Positions 55,946 to 64,000 of a DNA stretch of 64,000 bases are shown one piece after another (the stretch's first letter is position 1; the number at the start of each line of letters is the position of its first letter). The DNA comes from Pseudobdellovibrionaceae bacterium (GTDB lineage: Bacteria > Bdellovibrionota > Bdellovibrionia > Bdellovibrionales > UBA1609). The stretch lies in NCBI GenBank assembly GCA_023954155.1, contig JAMLIO010000004.1, positions 126,436-190,435 on the forward strand. The letters are read 5' to 3'. The notes under the pieces are model-generated. The model ran no database searches. It was not told where the DNA came from and saw nothing but the letters and a program-made list of their open reading frames with translations. The position numbers and the translations under genes are program-made.

Positions 55946-58273
55946 TTACAAACTACACGCCACACAGCCTTGCACTTCAGTTCCTGCAAGGGCTAATTGT
56001 CGAAGACGGATGTAGTAAATAGTTTTAATGCCTTTTGTCCACGCATAAATCTGCGCACGGTTAATATCCCGTGTGGTGGCGGTGTCTTTAAAGAATAAAG
56101 TTAAAGACAGACCCTGATCCACATGTTCTGTGGCGGCGGCATAGGTGTCGATGATCTTTTCAGGACCAATCTCGTATGCATCTTGATAATATTCCAAGTT
56201 GTCATTGGTCATAAAGGGTGCTGGGTAGTACACGCGTCCCACCTTGCCTTCTTTACGAATCTCGATCTTTGAAGCGATAGGGTGAATAGAAGATGTGGAA
56301 TTGTTGATATAAGAAATAGACCCTGTAGGAGGCACTGCTTGCAAATAACGGTTATAAATCCCGTGGGCCATGACAGACTGTTTTAACTCTTCCCAGTCTT
56401 TTTGCGTGGGAATCGTCACCCCTGCATTGTCAAACAAAGCTTTAACTTTTTCAGTTTTGGGCTCCCATTTTTTCTCGGTATACTTATTAAAGAATTCTCC
56501 TGAGGCGTATTTTGATTTTTCAAAACCTTTAAAAGTCGATTTCTTTTCTATGGCAATCTGGTTGGATGCGCGAAGGGCATGGTAGGTGATGGTGTAAAAG
56601 TACATGCTAGTAAAATCAATGCCTTCAGGGGAGCCGTAAAAAATACGCTCTTTAGCCAAATAACCATGTAAGTTCATTTGTCCTAAACCAATGGCATGCG
56701 AGTCGCTATTGCCCTTAGCAATAGAAGGAACGGATTCAATGTCACTCATATCAGATACGGCTGTTAAAGCGCGGATCGCAACCTCTACGGTTTTACCAAA
56801 ATCTTCAGACTCCATGGTCATGGCAATATTTAAAGATCCAAGGTTACAAGAGATATCGGTCCCCATACTTTCGTAGCTTAAGTCAGCGTTATAAGTGCTC
56901 TCTTCAGCCGACTGCAAAATTTCAGAGCACAGGTTGCTCATAGTGACTTTGCCTGAAACAGGGTGAGCACGATTCACATTGTCTTCAAACATGATGTAAG
57001 GGTAACCTGATTCAAATTGAATTTCGGCTAGAGTTTGAAAAAACTTTCGGGCGTTGATTTTCTTTTTTCTGATTTTGGGATTGTCCACCATCTCATAGTA
57101 CTTTTCAGTGATGGAGATTTCAGAAAAGGGCTTTTTGTAGTACTGAGCCACATCATAAGGTGAGAACAAATACATGTCTTCGTTGTCTTTAGCCAATTGG
57201 AAAGTGATATCTGGAATCACCACCCCTAAAGATAAAGTTTTAATACGAATCTTCTCGTCGGCGTTTTCTCTTTTGGTGTCTAAGAAGTTCATGATGTCAG
57301 GGTGATGGGCATTCAGGTAAACCGCTCCAGCTCCTTGACGTGATCCCAGTTGGTTGGCGTAAGAAAACGCGTCTTCTAGAAGTTTCATAATGGGCACAAT
57401 ACCAGAAGACTGTCCTTCAATACGTTTGATCGGTGCTCCTGTTTCGCGAATGTTTGTCAGCAAGAAGGCTACACCTCCGCCGCGCTTTGAAAGTTGAAGG
57501 GCCGAGTTGATGGACCTGCCGATGGATTCCATATTGTCTTCCATGCGAAGTAAAAAACAAGAGACAAGTTCACCACGTTGCTTTTTGCCTGCGTTAAGAA
57601 AAGTAGGAGTGGCAGGTTGGAAGCGACCTGCGATCATTTCATCCACCATGTGAGTAGCAAGGGCTTCGTCACCTCTAGCGAGATAAAGTGCAGTCATGAC
57701 CACGCGGTCTTCGTATCTTTCCAGATAGCGTTTGCCATCAAACGTTTTTAGGGTGTAGCCCGTATAATATTTAAAAGCTCCTAAAAAAGTCTGGAAACGA
57801 AATTTCTTTTCGTAGGCATGATCATATAAAGAGGACACAAATTCAAAACTGTATTGATCCAAGACCTCTTTTTCGTAATATCCTTCCGTCACAAGATAGT
57901 TAAGTTTTTCTTTAAGGTTATGAAAAAAGACGGTGTTCTGATTGACGTGCTGTAAGAAGTACTGTCTTGCTGCGGCTTTGTCTTTATCAAACTGAATTTG
58001 GTTGTTTTCATCATACAGATTAAGCATGGCATTTAAAGCATGATAATCCGTGAGGGCTGACATGGCCTCAGACTTATGAGGTTCTGTGTTTTTAACAGGT
58101 GTTACTTCTGGTGCTTTTGCCTTTACAGGGACTTTTTTTGTGGCTTTAGCGTTAGGTTTTGCGACCTTGGTGTCTGTGGACGCCTGAGATGTAGTGGGGG
58201 CGTCAGTATGAGCTTGGGGTGGTGCCTGTTCTACAGGGCTATGCGCTCTTGCTTCTGTGTCCATGATTTCCAT
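55946..58273 (-). CDS. nrdE: class Ib ribonucleotide reductase large subunit with N-terminal extension
   Basis: 775 residues, about 60-70 longer than usual. Conserved NrdE sequence begins at about residue 72 ([16 protein letters not shown]). The first 70 residues are a low-complexity Ala/Pro/Thr/Lys stretch. ATG 58273 has a GGAG ten bases upstream; the Met at residue 71 (58063) has only a poor site. Catalytic features are [23 protein letters not shown] and the C-terminal CVAC redox pair. There is no ATP cone, as expected for class Ib. It overlaps nrdI by 43 bases. Confidence 0.94.
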   Translation of the reverse strand: MEIMDTEARAHSPVEQAPPQAHTDAPTTSQASTDTKVAKPNAKATKKVPVKAKAPEVTPVKNTEPHKSEAMSALTDYHALNAMLNLYDENNQIQFDKDKAAARQYFLQHVNQNTVFFHNLKEKLNYLVTEGYYEKEVLDQYSFEFVSSLYDHAYEKKFRFQTFLGAFKYYTGYTLKTFDGKRYLERYEDRVVMTALYLARGDEALATHMVDEMIAGRFQPATPTFLNAGKKQRGELVSCFLLRMEDNMESIGRSINSALQLSKRGGGVAFLLTNIRETGAPIKRIEGQSSGIVPIMKLLEDAFSYANQLGSRQGAGAVYLNAHHPDIMNFLDTKRENADEKIRIKTLSLGVVIPDITFQLAKDNEDMYLFSPYDVAQYYKKPFSEISITEKYYEMVDNPKIRKKKINARKFFQTLAEIQFESGYPYIMFEDNVNRAHPVSGKVTMSNLCSEILQSAEESTYNADLSYESMGTDISCNLGSLNIAMTMESEDFGKTVEVAIRALTAVSDMSDIESVPSIAKGNSDSHAIGLGQMNLHGYLAKERIFYGSPEGIDFTSMYFYTITYHALRASNQIAIEKKSTFKGFEKSKYASGEFFNKYTEKKWEPKTEKVKALFDNAGVTIPTQKDWEELKQSVMAHGIYNRYLQAVPPTGSISYINNSTSSIHPIASKIEIRKEGKVGRVYYPAPFMTNDNLEYYQDAYEIGPEKIIDTYAAATEHVDQGLSLTLFFKDTATTRDINRAQIYAWTKGIKTIYYIRLRQLALAGTEVQGCVACSL

Positions 58274-58683
58274 AATTTTTCTACTCCATTTTTTACATTT
58301 ATGACATCTTCATCAGTGCCAGCTAATTCAAATCTATATAGGTAAGGAACCTTGCAGCGTGAAGCGATCACATCACCTGCGAAGGCATAAAATTGTCCAA
58401 AGTTTCTGTTTCCAGAGGCAATGACTCCTCTGATCCAACGTCTGTTGTTGGGGTTATTCAGAAAGTGAATCACAGGTTTAGGAACGGCCCCTGTTCCGTC
58501 GTGTCCCGCATAGGTCGGAACAATCAGAACGTAGGGTGTAGATACTTCTAGCGCGGACTCCACTTGTGCGGAGTTTGCATCTTGTTCAGGTATACGCACC
58601 GAAGGCAGTCCCAGTTTAGTGATAAACCGATGGGTGTTCTGCGAACGGCTGGAATAGTAAACAAGTAAAGGTTGTGGGGTCAT
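58231..58683 (-). CDS. nrdI: class Ib RNR flavodoxin-like protein NrdI
   Basis: 150 residues with the flavodoxin fold typical of Nrd[15 protein letters not shown] binds the FMN phosphate, and [19 protein letters not shown] is the family signature. It supplies the oxidant for the Mn2 cofactor of NrdF. Overlaps the nrdE start by 43 bases. Confidence 0.94.
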   Translation of the reverse strand: MTPQPLLVYYSSRSQNTHRFITKLGLPSVRIPEQDANSAQVESALEVSTPYVLIVPTYAGHDGTGAVPKPVIHFLNNPNNRRWIRGVIASGNRNFGQFYAFAGDVIASRCKVPYLYRFELAGTDEDVINVKNGVEKLWKSWTQKQERIAL

Positions 58684-58773
58684 CGTTTTTGTTCCAAATT
58701 AAGGTGATTCAAAATCCTGTCATTAGGGACAGGGCTCTTGGGCCGTGTCCCACGTTGTTAAAAATAATCCAAA

Positions 58774-58992
58774 TTATAGGGATCCGATTTTGTCGGGTCT
58801 AAATCCTGACCAATGGTCATCGCCAGCAATGACAACAGGAACTTGTTTATAGCCCAAGTTTCTTACCCTTTGCATGGCCTCATCATCCAAGGTGAGGTCT
58901 ACAATTTGGAATTTAATGCCTTTTTGTTCAAGGGCTTTATAAGTAGCAACGCATTGAACACAGGCGGGTTGGCTATAAACGATCACAGACAT
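58774..58992 (-). CDS. nrdH: glutaredoxin-like electron donor NrdH
   Basis: 72 residues with QPACVQC (CxxC) and the substrate-loop GDDHWSGFRPDKI of NrdH. It reduces NrdE. AAGGAG seven bases before the ATG. First gene of the operon, downstream of two NrdR-like boxes. Confidence 0.94.
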   Translation of the reverse strand: MSVIVYSQPACVQCVATYKALEQKGIKFQIVDLTLDDEAMQRVRNLGYKQVPVVIAGDDHWSGFRPDKIGSL

Positions 58993-59391
58993 GAAATACT
59001 CCTTTGTTGTTATAGTTGTTCTGTTTTGTGTGTGGTCCCTAGTGGGAGGTTGTAAGGGGACATACTCTCTTTTTTAGCCCCTCACACTAGATATGGTATT
59101 TCCATTGATTTTTGTGTCAACACCTAGTGTTTTTTGATAGATTTGTAAGCACTAGGATTTTACTAAGTCAAAATCGCGAGTCAAAATTTTGAACATCAGC
59201 GGCGACTACTGTCCTGTGAGTAAAGCTATTGTTTTATGTCCACACAATTAGTGATAAAAAAATGCGTTCTAGTACTGGACCTTTTGCGTTTATTTTTTCA
59301 AGTAGAGGCTTGACCCTTGATGAAAGTCTAGGAAGCGGGCAATAGGTGCCACTGATCTGAGCAGTTGCAATTTACAATTCAAATTTTTAAG
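58993..59391. other. 399-bp intergenic region with the nrd control region
   Basis: Holds the nrdH promoter region and two NrdR-like boxes (59084-59130), listed separately. The remaining 260 bases towards 59391 show no ORF or clear signal. Confidence 0.5.
59084..59130 (-). promoter_or_regulatory. tandem NrdR-like boxes upstream of nrdH
   Basis: On the minus strand, 59099-59084 reads ATACCATATCTAGTGT, 13 of 16 matches to the NrdR box consensus ACAC(A/T)ATATAT(A/T)GTGT. A weaker copy (10 of 16) lies at 59130-59115. Their starts are 31 bases apart, three helical turns, the spacing known for NrdR pairs. NrdR represses ribonucleotide reductase operons according to ATP/dATP. Confidence 0.6.
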
Positions 59392-59820
59392 TCAATTTTT
59401 TTTATTTTTCTTAGACGCGCAGTCAGCGATAGGCAACTGTTTGATTTCAAAAAGCCATTGGCCAATGACAAACTCATCGCCTGAGAATTGTGTGTGGGCT
59501 TCAATGCACTGGCCCTTTTTCAGTTGGTCTTGTTTGTTTCTAAGTTGAAAAGTTTGATGAGTAAGAATTTTTTTACAGTCGCCTTGCTGATCTTTGGCTA
59601 AGGCACTAAATAGAACTTTGAGGCTCACATCATGGTAGGTATGAGTGACAGGAAGCTTTGAGTTTTTTAGTAGGACAGGGTCATATTCAAAAACGCGGGT
59701 GCTTAAGCCTTCAATTTGACCACGAATTAGGCAAATAGGGCTGGGAAGGGCAGGAGCGGCTTGGGATGGGACTCCCCACAACAGAAACATAAGCAGGCAT
59801 AAGGATTTTAGGTGTGACAT
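59392..59820 (-). CDS. small secreted hypothetical protein
   Basis: 142 residues from ATG 59820 (MSHLKSLCLLMFLLWGVPSQA, a signal peptide); an in-frame ATG at 59847 is less likely, and no clear ribosome-binding site is seen for either. The mature part has several cysteines (ICLIRG, DCKKI, QCIEAH, DCASKK), suggesting disulfides. No recognised domain. Confidence 0.6.
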   Translation of the reverse strand: MSHLKSLCLLMFLLWGVPSQAAPALPSPICLIRGQIEGLSTRVFEYDPVLLKNSKLPVTHTYHDVSLKVLFSALAKDQQGDCKKILTHQTFQLRNKQDQLKKGQCIEAHTQFSGDEFVIGQWLFEIKQLPIADCASKKNKKN

Positions 59821-59887
59821 GTTTTGATTGTATAGGTGCATTTGCATTTCTGACTAGGGGGACTGGTCTAAAAACTTTTAAAAATCG

Positions 59888-59916
59888 TTGCAACTCTTAG
59901 GGATTTCGCCTAATTT
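59888..59916 (+). promoter_or_regulatory. candidate promoter of tRNA-Leu
   Basis: TTGCAA (59888-59893) and TAATTT (59911-59916) with a 17-base spacer. The start would fall about 15 bases before the mature tRNA. Confidence 0.5.
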
Positions 59917-59937
59917 CTTAGTTCGATTCATCACAAG

Positions 59938-60024
59938 GCCCTTGTGGCGGAATTGGTAGACGCAGTGGATTCAAAATCCACCGCCTTCACGGGCGTGGGA
60001 GTTCAAGTCTCCCCGAGGGCACCA
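59938..60024 (+). tRNA. tRNA-Leu (CAA)
   Basis: 87 bases, with the long variable arm of class II tRNAs. Acceptor GCCCTTG/CGAGGGC pairs fully with one G-U, the T-loop is GTTCAAGTC, the anticodon loop TTCAAAA reads CAA, and CCA is encoded at the end. An 8-bp hairpin (60028-60049) follows directly. Confidence 0.96.
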
Positions 60025-60027
60025 ATC

Positions 60028-60049
60028 GCAAATTCTTGTAGGAATTTGC
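60028..60049 (+). terminator. hairpin immediately after tRNA-Leu
   Basis: Perfect 8-bp stem GCAAATTC (60028-60035) / GAATTTGC (60042-60049), 6-base loop, with no strong U-tract. It may end or help process the tRNA transcript. Confidence 0.4.
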
Positions 60050-60154
60050 TCCTGAGCTCGGAGATCAGATATCGGAGCTTAGAGCTCTGAGAGCTAGTCG
60101 TGTGCTTACACATCCTTGCTGATGAAGTTGAATGATGGGGCGAGGTGGGTGAGT

Positions 60155-60538
60155 ATGGGTGTTTCAACTACAGAACTCGAGAAAGCGGTTAAGTCTTTAG
60201 AAGAAGCTCTTGAGCTTCATCAAAAAGCTGAAACAGACATAGAAAAAAAAGCATTTAGAGATGCTGTGATTCAAAGATTTGAATTTTCTATTGAATTGAG
60301 CTGGAAAACCTCGATGAAAATTTTAGGCTCAGCCACTGCGGCAGCCAAACCTGCTATTCGTGAGATGGCTCGTAATAATTTGATTCAAGATCCTGAGTCT
60401 TGGCTAAAATTCATAGATGCAAGAAATGAAACCTCTCACACTTATGACGAAGATGTGGCCCAAAAAGTTTATTTGGTAGTTTTAAGCTTTCTGCCTTTTG
60501 CCAAAGAGCTTTTACAAAAATTAAAGCAGTCATCATGA
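60155..60538 (+). CDS. HEPN-domain toxin, HepT/HI0074 type
   Basis: 127 residues from ATG 60155, with GAGGTG upstream; a longer reading from 60116 is less likely. The sequence is all helical. It carries RNETSHTY (Arg90, His95, Tyr97), an exact RX4HXY motif of HepT ribonuclease toxins, whose Tyr is AMPylated by the partner antitoxin. It overlaps the nucleotidyltransferase gene by four bases. It lies just after tRNA-Leu, a common insertion point for accessory genes. Confidence 0.85.
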   Translation: MGVSTTELEKAVKSLEEALELHQKAETDIEKKAFRDAVIQRFEFSIELSWKTSMKILGSATAAAKPAIREMARNNLIQDPESWLKFIDARNETSHTYDEDVAQKVYLVVLSFLPFAKELLQKLKQSS

Positions 60539-60837
60539 AATTTGGACTTAAAGAATCGGATCTTCTATTTTTACAAGAAAACCTGATCCAACCTTTGAAA
60601 GGTCAGGGTTTTAAAGTTTATGTTTTTGGATCTCGTGCTACAGGTAAAAATCATCCGTTTTCTGATATTGATATTTTATTAGAGGGAAATGTGAGCAGCG
60701 ATAAAGATATTATAATTATTCAAATTAAAGAACTGTTTGAGGAATCTAACTTTCCCTATAAAATTGATTTAGTTAAATCTGAAAATCTAGCCCAAAGCTA
60801 CCGACCCAGTGTTATGAAAGATAGAGTTGAAGTGTAA
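60535..60837 (+). CDS. MntA/HI0073-type nucleotidyltransferase antitoxin
   Basis: 100 residues of a minimal nucleotidyltransferase. VFGSRATGKNHPFSDIDILL has the GSX10DXD motif (Ser33, Asp44, Asp46). MntA proteins AMPylate and silence HepT. Coupled to the toxin gene by an ATGA overlap. More AT-rich than the core genes. Confidence 0.88.
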   Translation: MKFGLKESDLLFLQENLIQPLKGQGFKVYVFGSRATGKNHPFSDIDILLEGNVSSDKDIIIIQIKELFEESNFPYKIDLVKSENLAQSYRPSVMKDRVEV

Positions 60838-60863
60838 ACATCACTTTAAATGCTCCAAAAGAA

Positions 60864-61940
60864 TCACAGTTTCTTTAAAAAGAAGATCACTTCTTTTTGT
60901 GTTCCCACCAAATAGACCTCTTGGTCCTCTTGAGTTCTTAAAGGGTAGACAGCGTGGATACGATCGGCTCTCTTGACCGTTTCACTGTAGTGACCTTGCG
61001 GAAGGGTGTTGAGTATAAGCTGCTCTTTTACGGCGAGGGTTTTTCGATCAAGGATAGAAATAGTTTGGTCTTCGCCAGTAATGAAGGTGTCTGAAGTTAA
61101 AGGTAGGACATGGTTTTTAAGTTGATCGTTTACAACAGTGCTTTTGCGGTAGTTGTCATTGATGTGGGCAGAAGACCACATTCCTGAGAGCCATCCCACT
61201 TCGCTTCCGTCAACTAAACTGAAGTAACTGGGGTGGTTGCCGCTTTCTGTGAGGTAACCTATATCTACTCGAATGTAATGGTCTCCGAGATCAATACTGC
61301 GCACATAGTACAGGTTATAAAGCTCAATAGCTTGAGTGACAAATTGGCCTTTAAAAAAATCATAAATTCTTAAGTAGCCATTATCGTTCTCTTGAGGGCC
61401 TCGAGATATGTTGGAAAAGATCATATAGAGTCGACCTTCGTGGTCATCTACTTTTAAGATCTGCGCCGATTTTTTTGTTATGTTTTGAACTTCTTTTTGA
61501 GCCGCATAAAGCTGTTCTAGAGCTTCTCCAAAAGTAGACACTTGCGTGTCACCGTTTAGCTTAGCCGTTTTAAATCGCTCAAGCATCAAGTCGTCATAAT
61601 AAAAAATGGGGCTGGAGAAAATGGTTTTGCCATTATCAAAGTATTGTCGTGCATATTTTTGACTGCTGATTTGAGTCAGTGAACTGCCAAAGATTTCCAT
61701 TTCACCAAAAAGATCTTCTCCCATTCCGCCACCAGACATAAAGCCTAGCATGTTGGAATTATGTGCCTGTTGAATTTGTCTTTCATAGCTGATGATTCCA
61801 GCCAAAAGATCTGTGGTTTCTTCTAAATACACTTTAGATTCAAGTTGATAGAGTTCAAAGCTTGGGGCTGAGGCATAAGACTGCGGAAGTGCAAACGCTG
61901 TCACTAATAATAAAGTGAAGTGAGTGGTCCATTTTTTCAT
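60864..61940 (-). CDS. secreted hypothetical protein
   Basis: 358 residues from ATG 61940, preceded by AAGGGG. An upstream extension to 62150 enters the IS end and is rejected. Signal peptide MKKWTTHFTLLLVTAFALPQ is followed by a mature protein with mixed beta character (YIRVDIGYLTESGNHPSYF) and a Gly/Met stretch (GFMSGGGMGEDLFGEM). No domain recognised. Its promoter region would lie between 61941 and the IS end, so the insertion may affect expression. Confidence 0.65.
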   Translation of the reverse strand: MKKWTTHFTLLLVTAFALPQSYASAPSFELYQLESKVYLEETTDLLAGIISYERQIQQAHNSNMLGFMSGGGMGEDLFGEMEIFGSSLTQISSQKYARQYFDNGKTIFSSPIFYYDDLMLERFKTAKLNGDTQVSTFGEALEQLYAAQKEVQNITKKSAQILKVDDHEGRLYMIFSNISRGPQENDNGYLRIYDFFKGQFVTQAIELYNLYYVRSIDLGDHYIRVDIGYLTESGNHPSYFSLVDGSEVGWLSGMWSSAHINDNYRKSTVVNDQLKNHVLPLTSDTFITGEDQTISILDRKTLAVKEQLILNTLPQGHYSETVKRADRIHAVYPLRTQEDQEVYLVGTQKEVIFFLKKL

Positions 61941-62160
61941 GATTAACCCCTTTAGTGGAATTGTTAATAGTCCATATCCCACACTCAAAGTAACGGCAAC
62001 CGTTCTCTTTCCAGAGGAGGTGAATAACGAATAGTTCCAAAGTAAATGCGACGCACCAATAGGGATTGAAGTTTGCTTTGAAAGGACAAACTTAGCATAG
62101 TCCTTTTTAAGTTTATGGGGGGCTAAAATGCTGACCTGCCCCCGAAGCATGAACCAAATA

Positions 62161-63054
62161 CTAAGAGACTATCTGCATAGCAAGATCTTCTCTTTTTACC
62201 GTAAAAGTTTCAGGAGCTGGGGGCTTATATCCAAGACTACTGTGTGGCCTTACGGTGTTATATTCTACTCGCCATCTTTCAATTAACACTTGAGCTTCTT
62301 TTAACGTGTAAAATAATTCTCTACTTAAAAACTCATCCCTTAATCTTCCATTAAATGATTCATTATAACCATTTTTCCACGGACTTCCTGGATGGATATA
62401 AAGTGTTTCCACATTGATTATACTTAACCAATTTCTTACAAACTTTGATGTAAATTCAGCTCCGTTATCAGACCTTATATATTCAGGTATTCCTTTGTGG
62501 ATAAACAACTTTGATATTGTCATCACAACATCCTTGGAGTTAAGCCGCCTTCTAACCCTTATTGCTAAGCACTCCCTTGTAAATTCATCAAGCACAGTCA
62601 GCATCCTGATTTTTCTGCCATCATTAGTTTGATCTTCAACAAAATCATAGCTCCAAACATGGTTCCTGTACTCAGGTCTTTTTCTTATGCATGATCCATC
62701 GCTAAGCCATAGCCTTGCTCTTTTAGGCTGTTTAACAGGAACCTTAAGACCTTCTTCTCGCCATATCCTATAAACTTTTTTATGATTCACATTAAACCCT
62801 TCAAGTCTTAATAATGCCCATACTCTTCTGTAGCCGTACCTTCCATATTTCTTAGCTAGATCAATAACTCTTAATCTAATAAGCTGATCCTCATTGCTTT
62901 CTATAAACTCTAATCTTTGTGTAGATCTTGGCTGATTGATTACCCTGCAAGCTCTTCGCTCTGATACTTTAAACTTTTCTATAAAGCGATCTACTGCCTT
63001 ACGCCGCCTTGCAGGGCTTAGAAGTTTCCCGAAGCTATGCCCTTTAACATCGCA
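62161..63054 (-). CDS. IS407-type transposase OrfB (made by -1 frameshift)
   Basis: The frame is open from 63054 to 62161. It has no conventional start before its conserved N-terminus ([35 protein letters not shown]) and is -1 relative to orfA. The DDE integrase core is intact: Asp in WSYDFVED, Asp in [10 protein letters not shown] and Glu in NGYNESFNG, with the usual C-terminal [12 protein letters not shown] fused OrfAB of about 379 residues would be the active transposase. A GTG at 62790 would make only a truncated protein. Confidence 0.92.
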   Translation of the reverse strand, partial: CDVKGHSFGKLLSPARRRKAVDRFIEKFKVSERRACRVINQPRSTQRLEFIESNEDQLIRLRVIDLAKKYGRYGYRRVWALLRLEGFNVNHKKVYRIWREEGLKVPVKQPKRARLWLSDGSCIRKRPEYRNHVWSYDFVEDQTNDGRKIRMLTVLDEFTRECLAIRVRRRLNSKDVVMTISKLFIHKGIPEYIRSDNGAEFTSKFVRNWLSIINVETLYIHPGSPWKNGYNESFNGRLRDEFLSRELFYTLKEAQVLIERWRVEYNTVRPHSSLGYKPPAPETFTVKREDLAMQIVS

Positions 63055-63299
63055 TTATCTAGGGCCATATCTGCAACTAACTTCTTAAGCCTTGCATTTT
63101 CGCGCTCAAGATCTTTTAGCTTCTTGGCTTGATCTATTTCAAGGCCACCGTATTCTTTGCGCCATCTGTAGTAACTTTGCGGTGATATTTCTAACTGCTT
63201 GCAGACTAGCTCTAGCGCTGTGCCTTTTGCTAACATCACTTCTGCTTGACGAAGTTTTGATACGATTTCTTCTGCCTTAACCCTTTTTCCTCGTGGCAT
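63018..63299 (-). CDS. IS407-type transposase OrfA
   Basis: 93 residues. A helix-turn-helix ([20 protein letters not shown]) is followed by a leucine-zipper-like coiled coil ([20 protein letters not shown]). It binds the IS ends and joins OrfB by frameshifting near its stop codon. Confidence 0.93.
   Translation of the reverse strand: MPRGKRVKAEEIVSKLRQAEVMLAKGTALELVCKQLEISPQSYYRWRKEYGGLEIDQAKKLKDLERENARLKKLVADMALDNAMLKGIASGNF
63024..63030 (-). promoter_or_regulatory. putative -1 ribosomal frameshift site
   Basis: The heptamer G GGA AAC, in orfA phase, fits the X XXY YYZ slippery pattern and lies one codon before the orfA stop (TAA, 63020-63018). Slipping back one base changes GGA AAC to GGG AAA and continues into the orfB frame. 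A downstream stimulatory structure was not worked out. Confidence 0.7.
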
Positions 63300-63366
63300 C
63301 TTCTTTCTCCCATTTTTAAGCCCTAGTTTATCATACTTTTTGGCTCAACTTTTGGGGAGCAGGTCA

Positions 63367-63543
63367 GATCGCTTAGATATTCCATTTTATGTTTTAAATT
63401 GTGAGAGTGAGTTTCAATCTAAAGTGATTGATCCTTTTGTAGAGTCTTACCTTCAGGGCGAGACCCCAATTCCATGTGTGAATTGCAACACCTATTTGAA
63501 GTTTGATCAGGACAAAAGGCGAGAAATTAAAAGAAAAACATGA
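63367..63543 (+). pseudogene. mnmA (tRNA 2-thiouridylase) fragment
   Basis: About 58 codons directly abutting the right IS end. [36 protein letters not shown] and NTYLKFDQ match the internal part of MnmA/TrmU (the family has PFYVVN, F-EYL-G-TPNPCV-CN-YIKF), including the catalytic Cys. The 5' third with the PP-loop is absent, and the match ends abruptly at KFDQ with a stop shortly after. It cannot encode a working enzyme. A full copy is presumably elsewhere in the genome. Confidence 0.82.
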
Positions 63544-63706
63544 CGGCGTATTACTTACGTAAAATCTTTTAAGAAAAACATATAATTTGTGGAAAAAACT
63601 AAATATAAGTCCAATTGGAATTGCCGCTTTGTTGTTGATTTGTTTACTAACAACCGTCACAATTTAGAGACAAATAGGTAAATTTAATTATTTTTTAAGG
63701 GGGACT

Positions 63707-64000
63707 ATGAAATTTTTTACAACTTTAGCCTTTGCTTTAAGTACTATGACTGGTTTTTTTATTACTAGTGCACAAGCAAATGAAACTAAATCAGAATTTT
63801 TCTATCAAGCTGGAGCTGACGAATCTTTTATTCAAGGATCAATTAGACATCATGCCGTTGAACTTGAAAGCATAACAGGAGAAAGCGTTTCAATTAAAGA
63901 TCTTAATATTAAACTTGCATATGAAATTGGACTATCAGATAGCCTTGCAGCTTATGGTAATATTGGTTATGGCGATTTAGATTTTGCTGGGATTTTGACA
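63707..64000 (+). CDS. probable outer-membrane beta-barrel protein, 5' part
   Basis: 98 codons, running off the window end. AAGGGGG lies about five bases before the ATG. A signal peptide (MKFFTTLAFALSTMTGFFIT, then SAQA) is followed by alternating hydrophobic and polar strands with turns (KLAYEIGLSDSLAAYGNIGY), typical of small porin-like barrels. Family not identified from the part present. Confidence 0.7.
   Translation, partial: MKFFTTLAFALSTMTGFFITSAQANETKSEFFYQAGADESFIQGSIRHHAVELESITGESVSIKDLNIKLAYEIGLSDSLAAYGNIGYGDLDFAGILT

Larger units (their letters stand above)
62132..63366 (-). mobile_element. IS3-family insertion sequence, IS407 group
   Basis: 1235 bp bounded by imperfect inverted repeats of about 24 bp. 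The left end reads TGACCTGCCCCC (62132 onward) and the right end, in reverse complement, TGACCTGCTCCCC (63366 downward). It encodes OrfA and OrfB in overlapping frames. The transposase segments and the [10 protein letters not shown] block place it in the IS407 group. The flanks (ATGC on the left, GATC on the right) show no target-site duplication, which suggests a later rearrangement at one end. Confidence 0.9.

Noticed and set aside
60050-60110. Imperfect repeats (CTCGGAGATC, ATATCGGAG, GAGCTC) after tRNA-Leu as an att site
   Set aside because: They do not copy the tRNA 3' end, and no matching repeat or integrase was seen.
61941-62150. N-terminal extension of the 60864-61940 gene
   Set aside because: The added 70 residues run into the IS end and precede a clear signal peptide with its own ribosome-binding site.
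63340-63543. 67-codon ORF starting inside the IS end
   Set aside because: Its first codons come from the IS inverted repeat; only the part after 63366 is meaningful, as an mnmA fragment.
63587-63667. 26-codon hydrophobic ORF from TTG before the outer-membrane protein gene
   Set aside because: It looks like a small membrane peptide but has no ribosome-binding site and lies in rearranged DNA; not supported.

Overview
The window is a dense 64 kb chromosomal segment of a Gram-negative bacterium, moderately AT-rich by eye. Gram-negative envelope genes are present throughout: lpxC, an LptF/G permease, an Omp85 protein with TamB, a TonB-dependent receptor and several lipoproteins. Housekeeping genes mixed with many secreted proteases, cell-wall enzymes and a PilZ domain resemble Bdellovibrionota (Bdellovibrio-like bacteria). 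That placement is inference from gene content; there is no rRNA in the window.

Layout. 1-2.2 kb: three secreted proteins, the last with a lytic-transglycosylase-like core. 2.2-6.2 kb: a YbdG-type MscS channel and the ahpC/ahpF peroxide-reduction pair. 6.3-10.6 kb: a polysaccharide deacetylase whose signal peptide is out of frame, two convergent pirins and a LysR regulator. 11-22.6 kb: tRNA-His, a secreted metalloprotease, leucyl aminopeptidase, a thioredoxin-like protein, a 462-aa conserved protein with FadD, a DedA protein, GpmA, a head-to-head radical SAM (YhcC/MnmL-type) and MnmC-type methyltransferase pair, and a trypsin-like lipoprotein with a P domain. 22.8-31.7 kb: Omp85, TamB, a TPR-like protein, EF-P and a TPR protein, all on the minus strand. 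31.9-36.2 kb: ruvC-ruvA-ruvB-lpxC-ald. 36.2-41.9 kb: a comEC homologue split in two, a LysM protein, LptF/G, DprA and thioredoxin. 42-48.2 kb: the rod-shape operon mreC-mreD-mrdA-rodA and a PpiD-like chaperone. 48.2-50.5 kb: a long nested palindrome, then a subtilase fused through a membrane helix to a PilZ domain. 50.9-54.9 kb: a haem-uptake-type operon (DUF6607-like, TonB receptor, HmuY-like). 54.9-59.1 kb: the class Ib ribonucleotide reductase operon nrdH-nrdI-nrdE-nrdF behind two NrdR-like boxes.

The last 4 kb is accessory DNA. It holds tRNA-Leu(CAA), a HepT/MntA-type toxin-antitoxin pair, a secreted protein, an IS3-family (IS407-group) element with an apparent GGGAAAC frameshift site, an mnmA fragment cut off at the IS end, and the start of a probable outer-membrane protein.

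The observations most worth following are the subtilase-TM-PilZ fusion (48640-50469), the possible hybrid wobble-uridine modification pathway (19476-21248), the 40-bp perfect inverted repeat with a nested hairpin (48304-48462), the frameshifted deacetylase (6320-7490), the split comEC (36189-37863), and the IS/mnmA junction (62132-63543). No CRISPR array, rRNA operon or prophage was seen.
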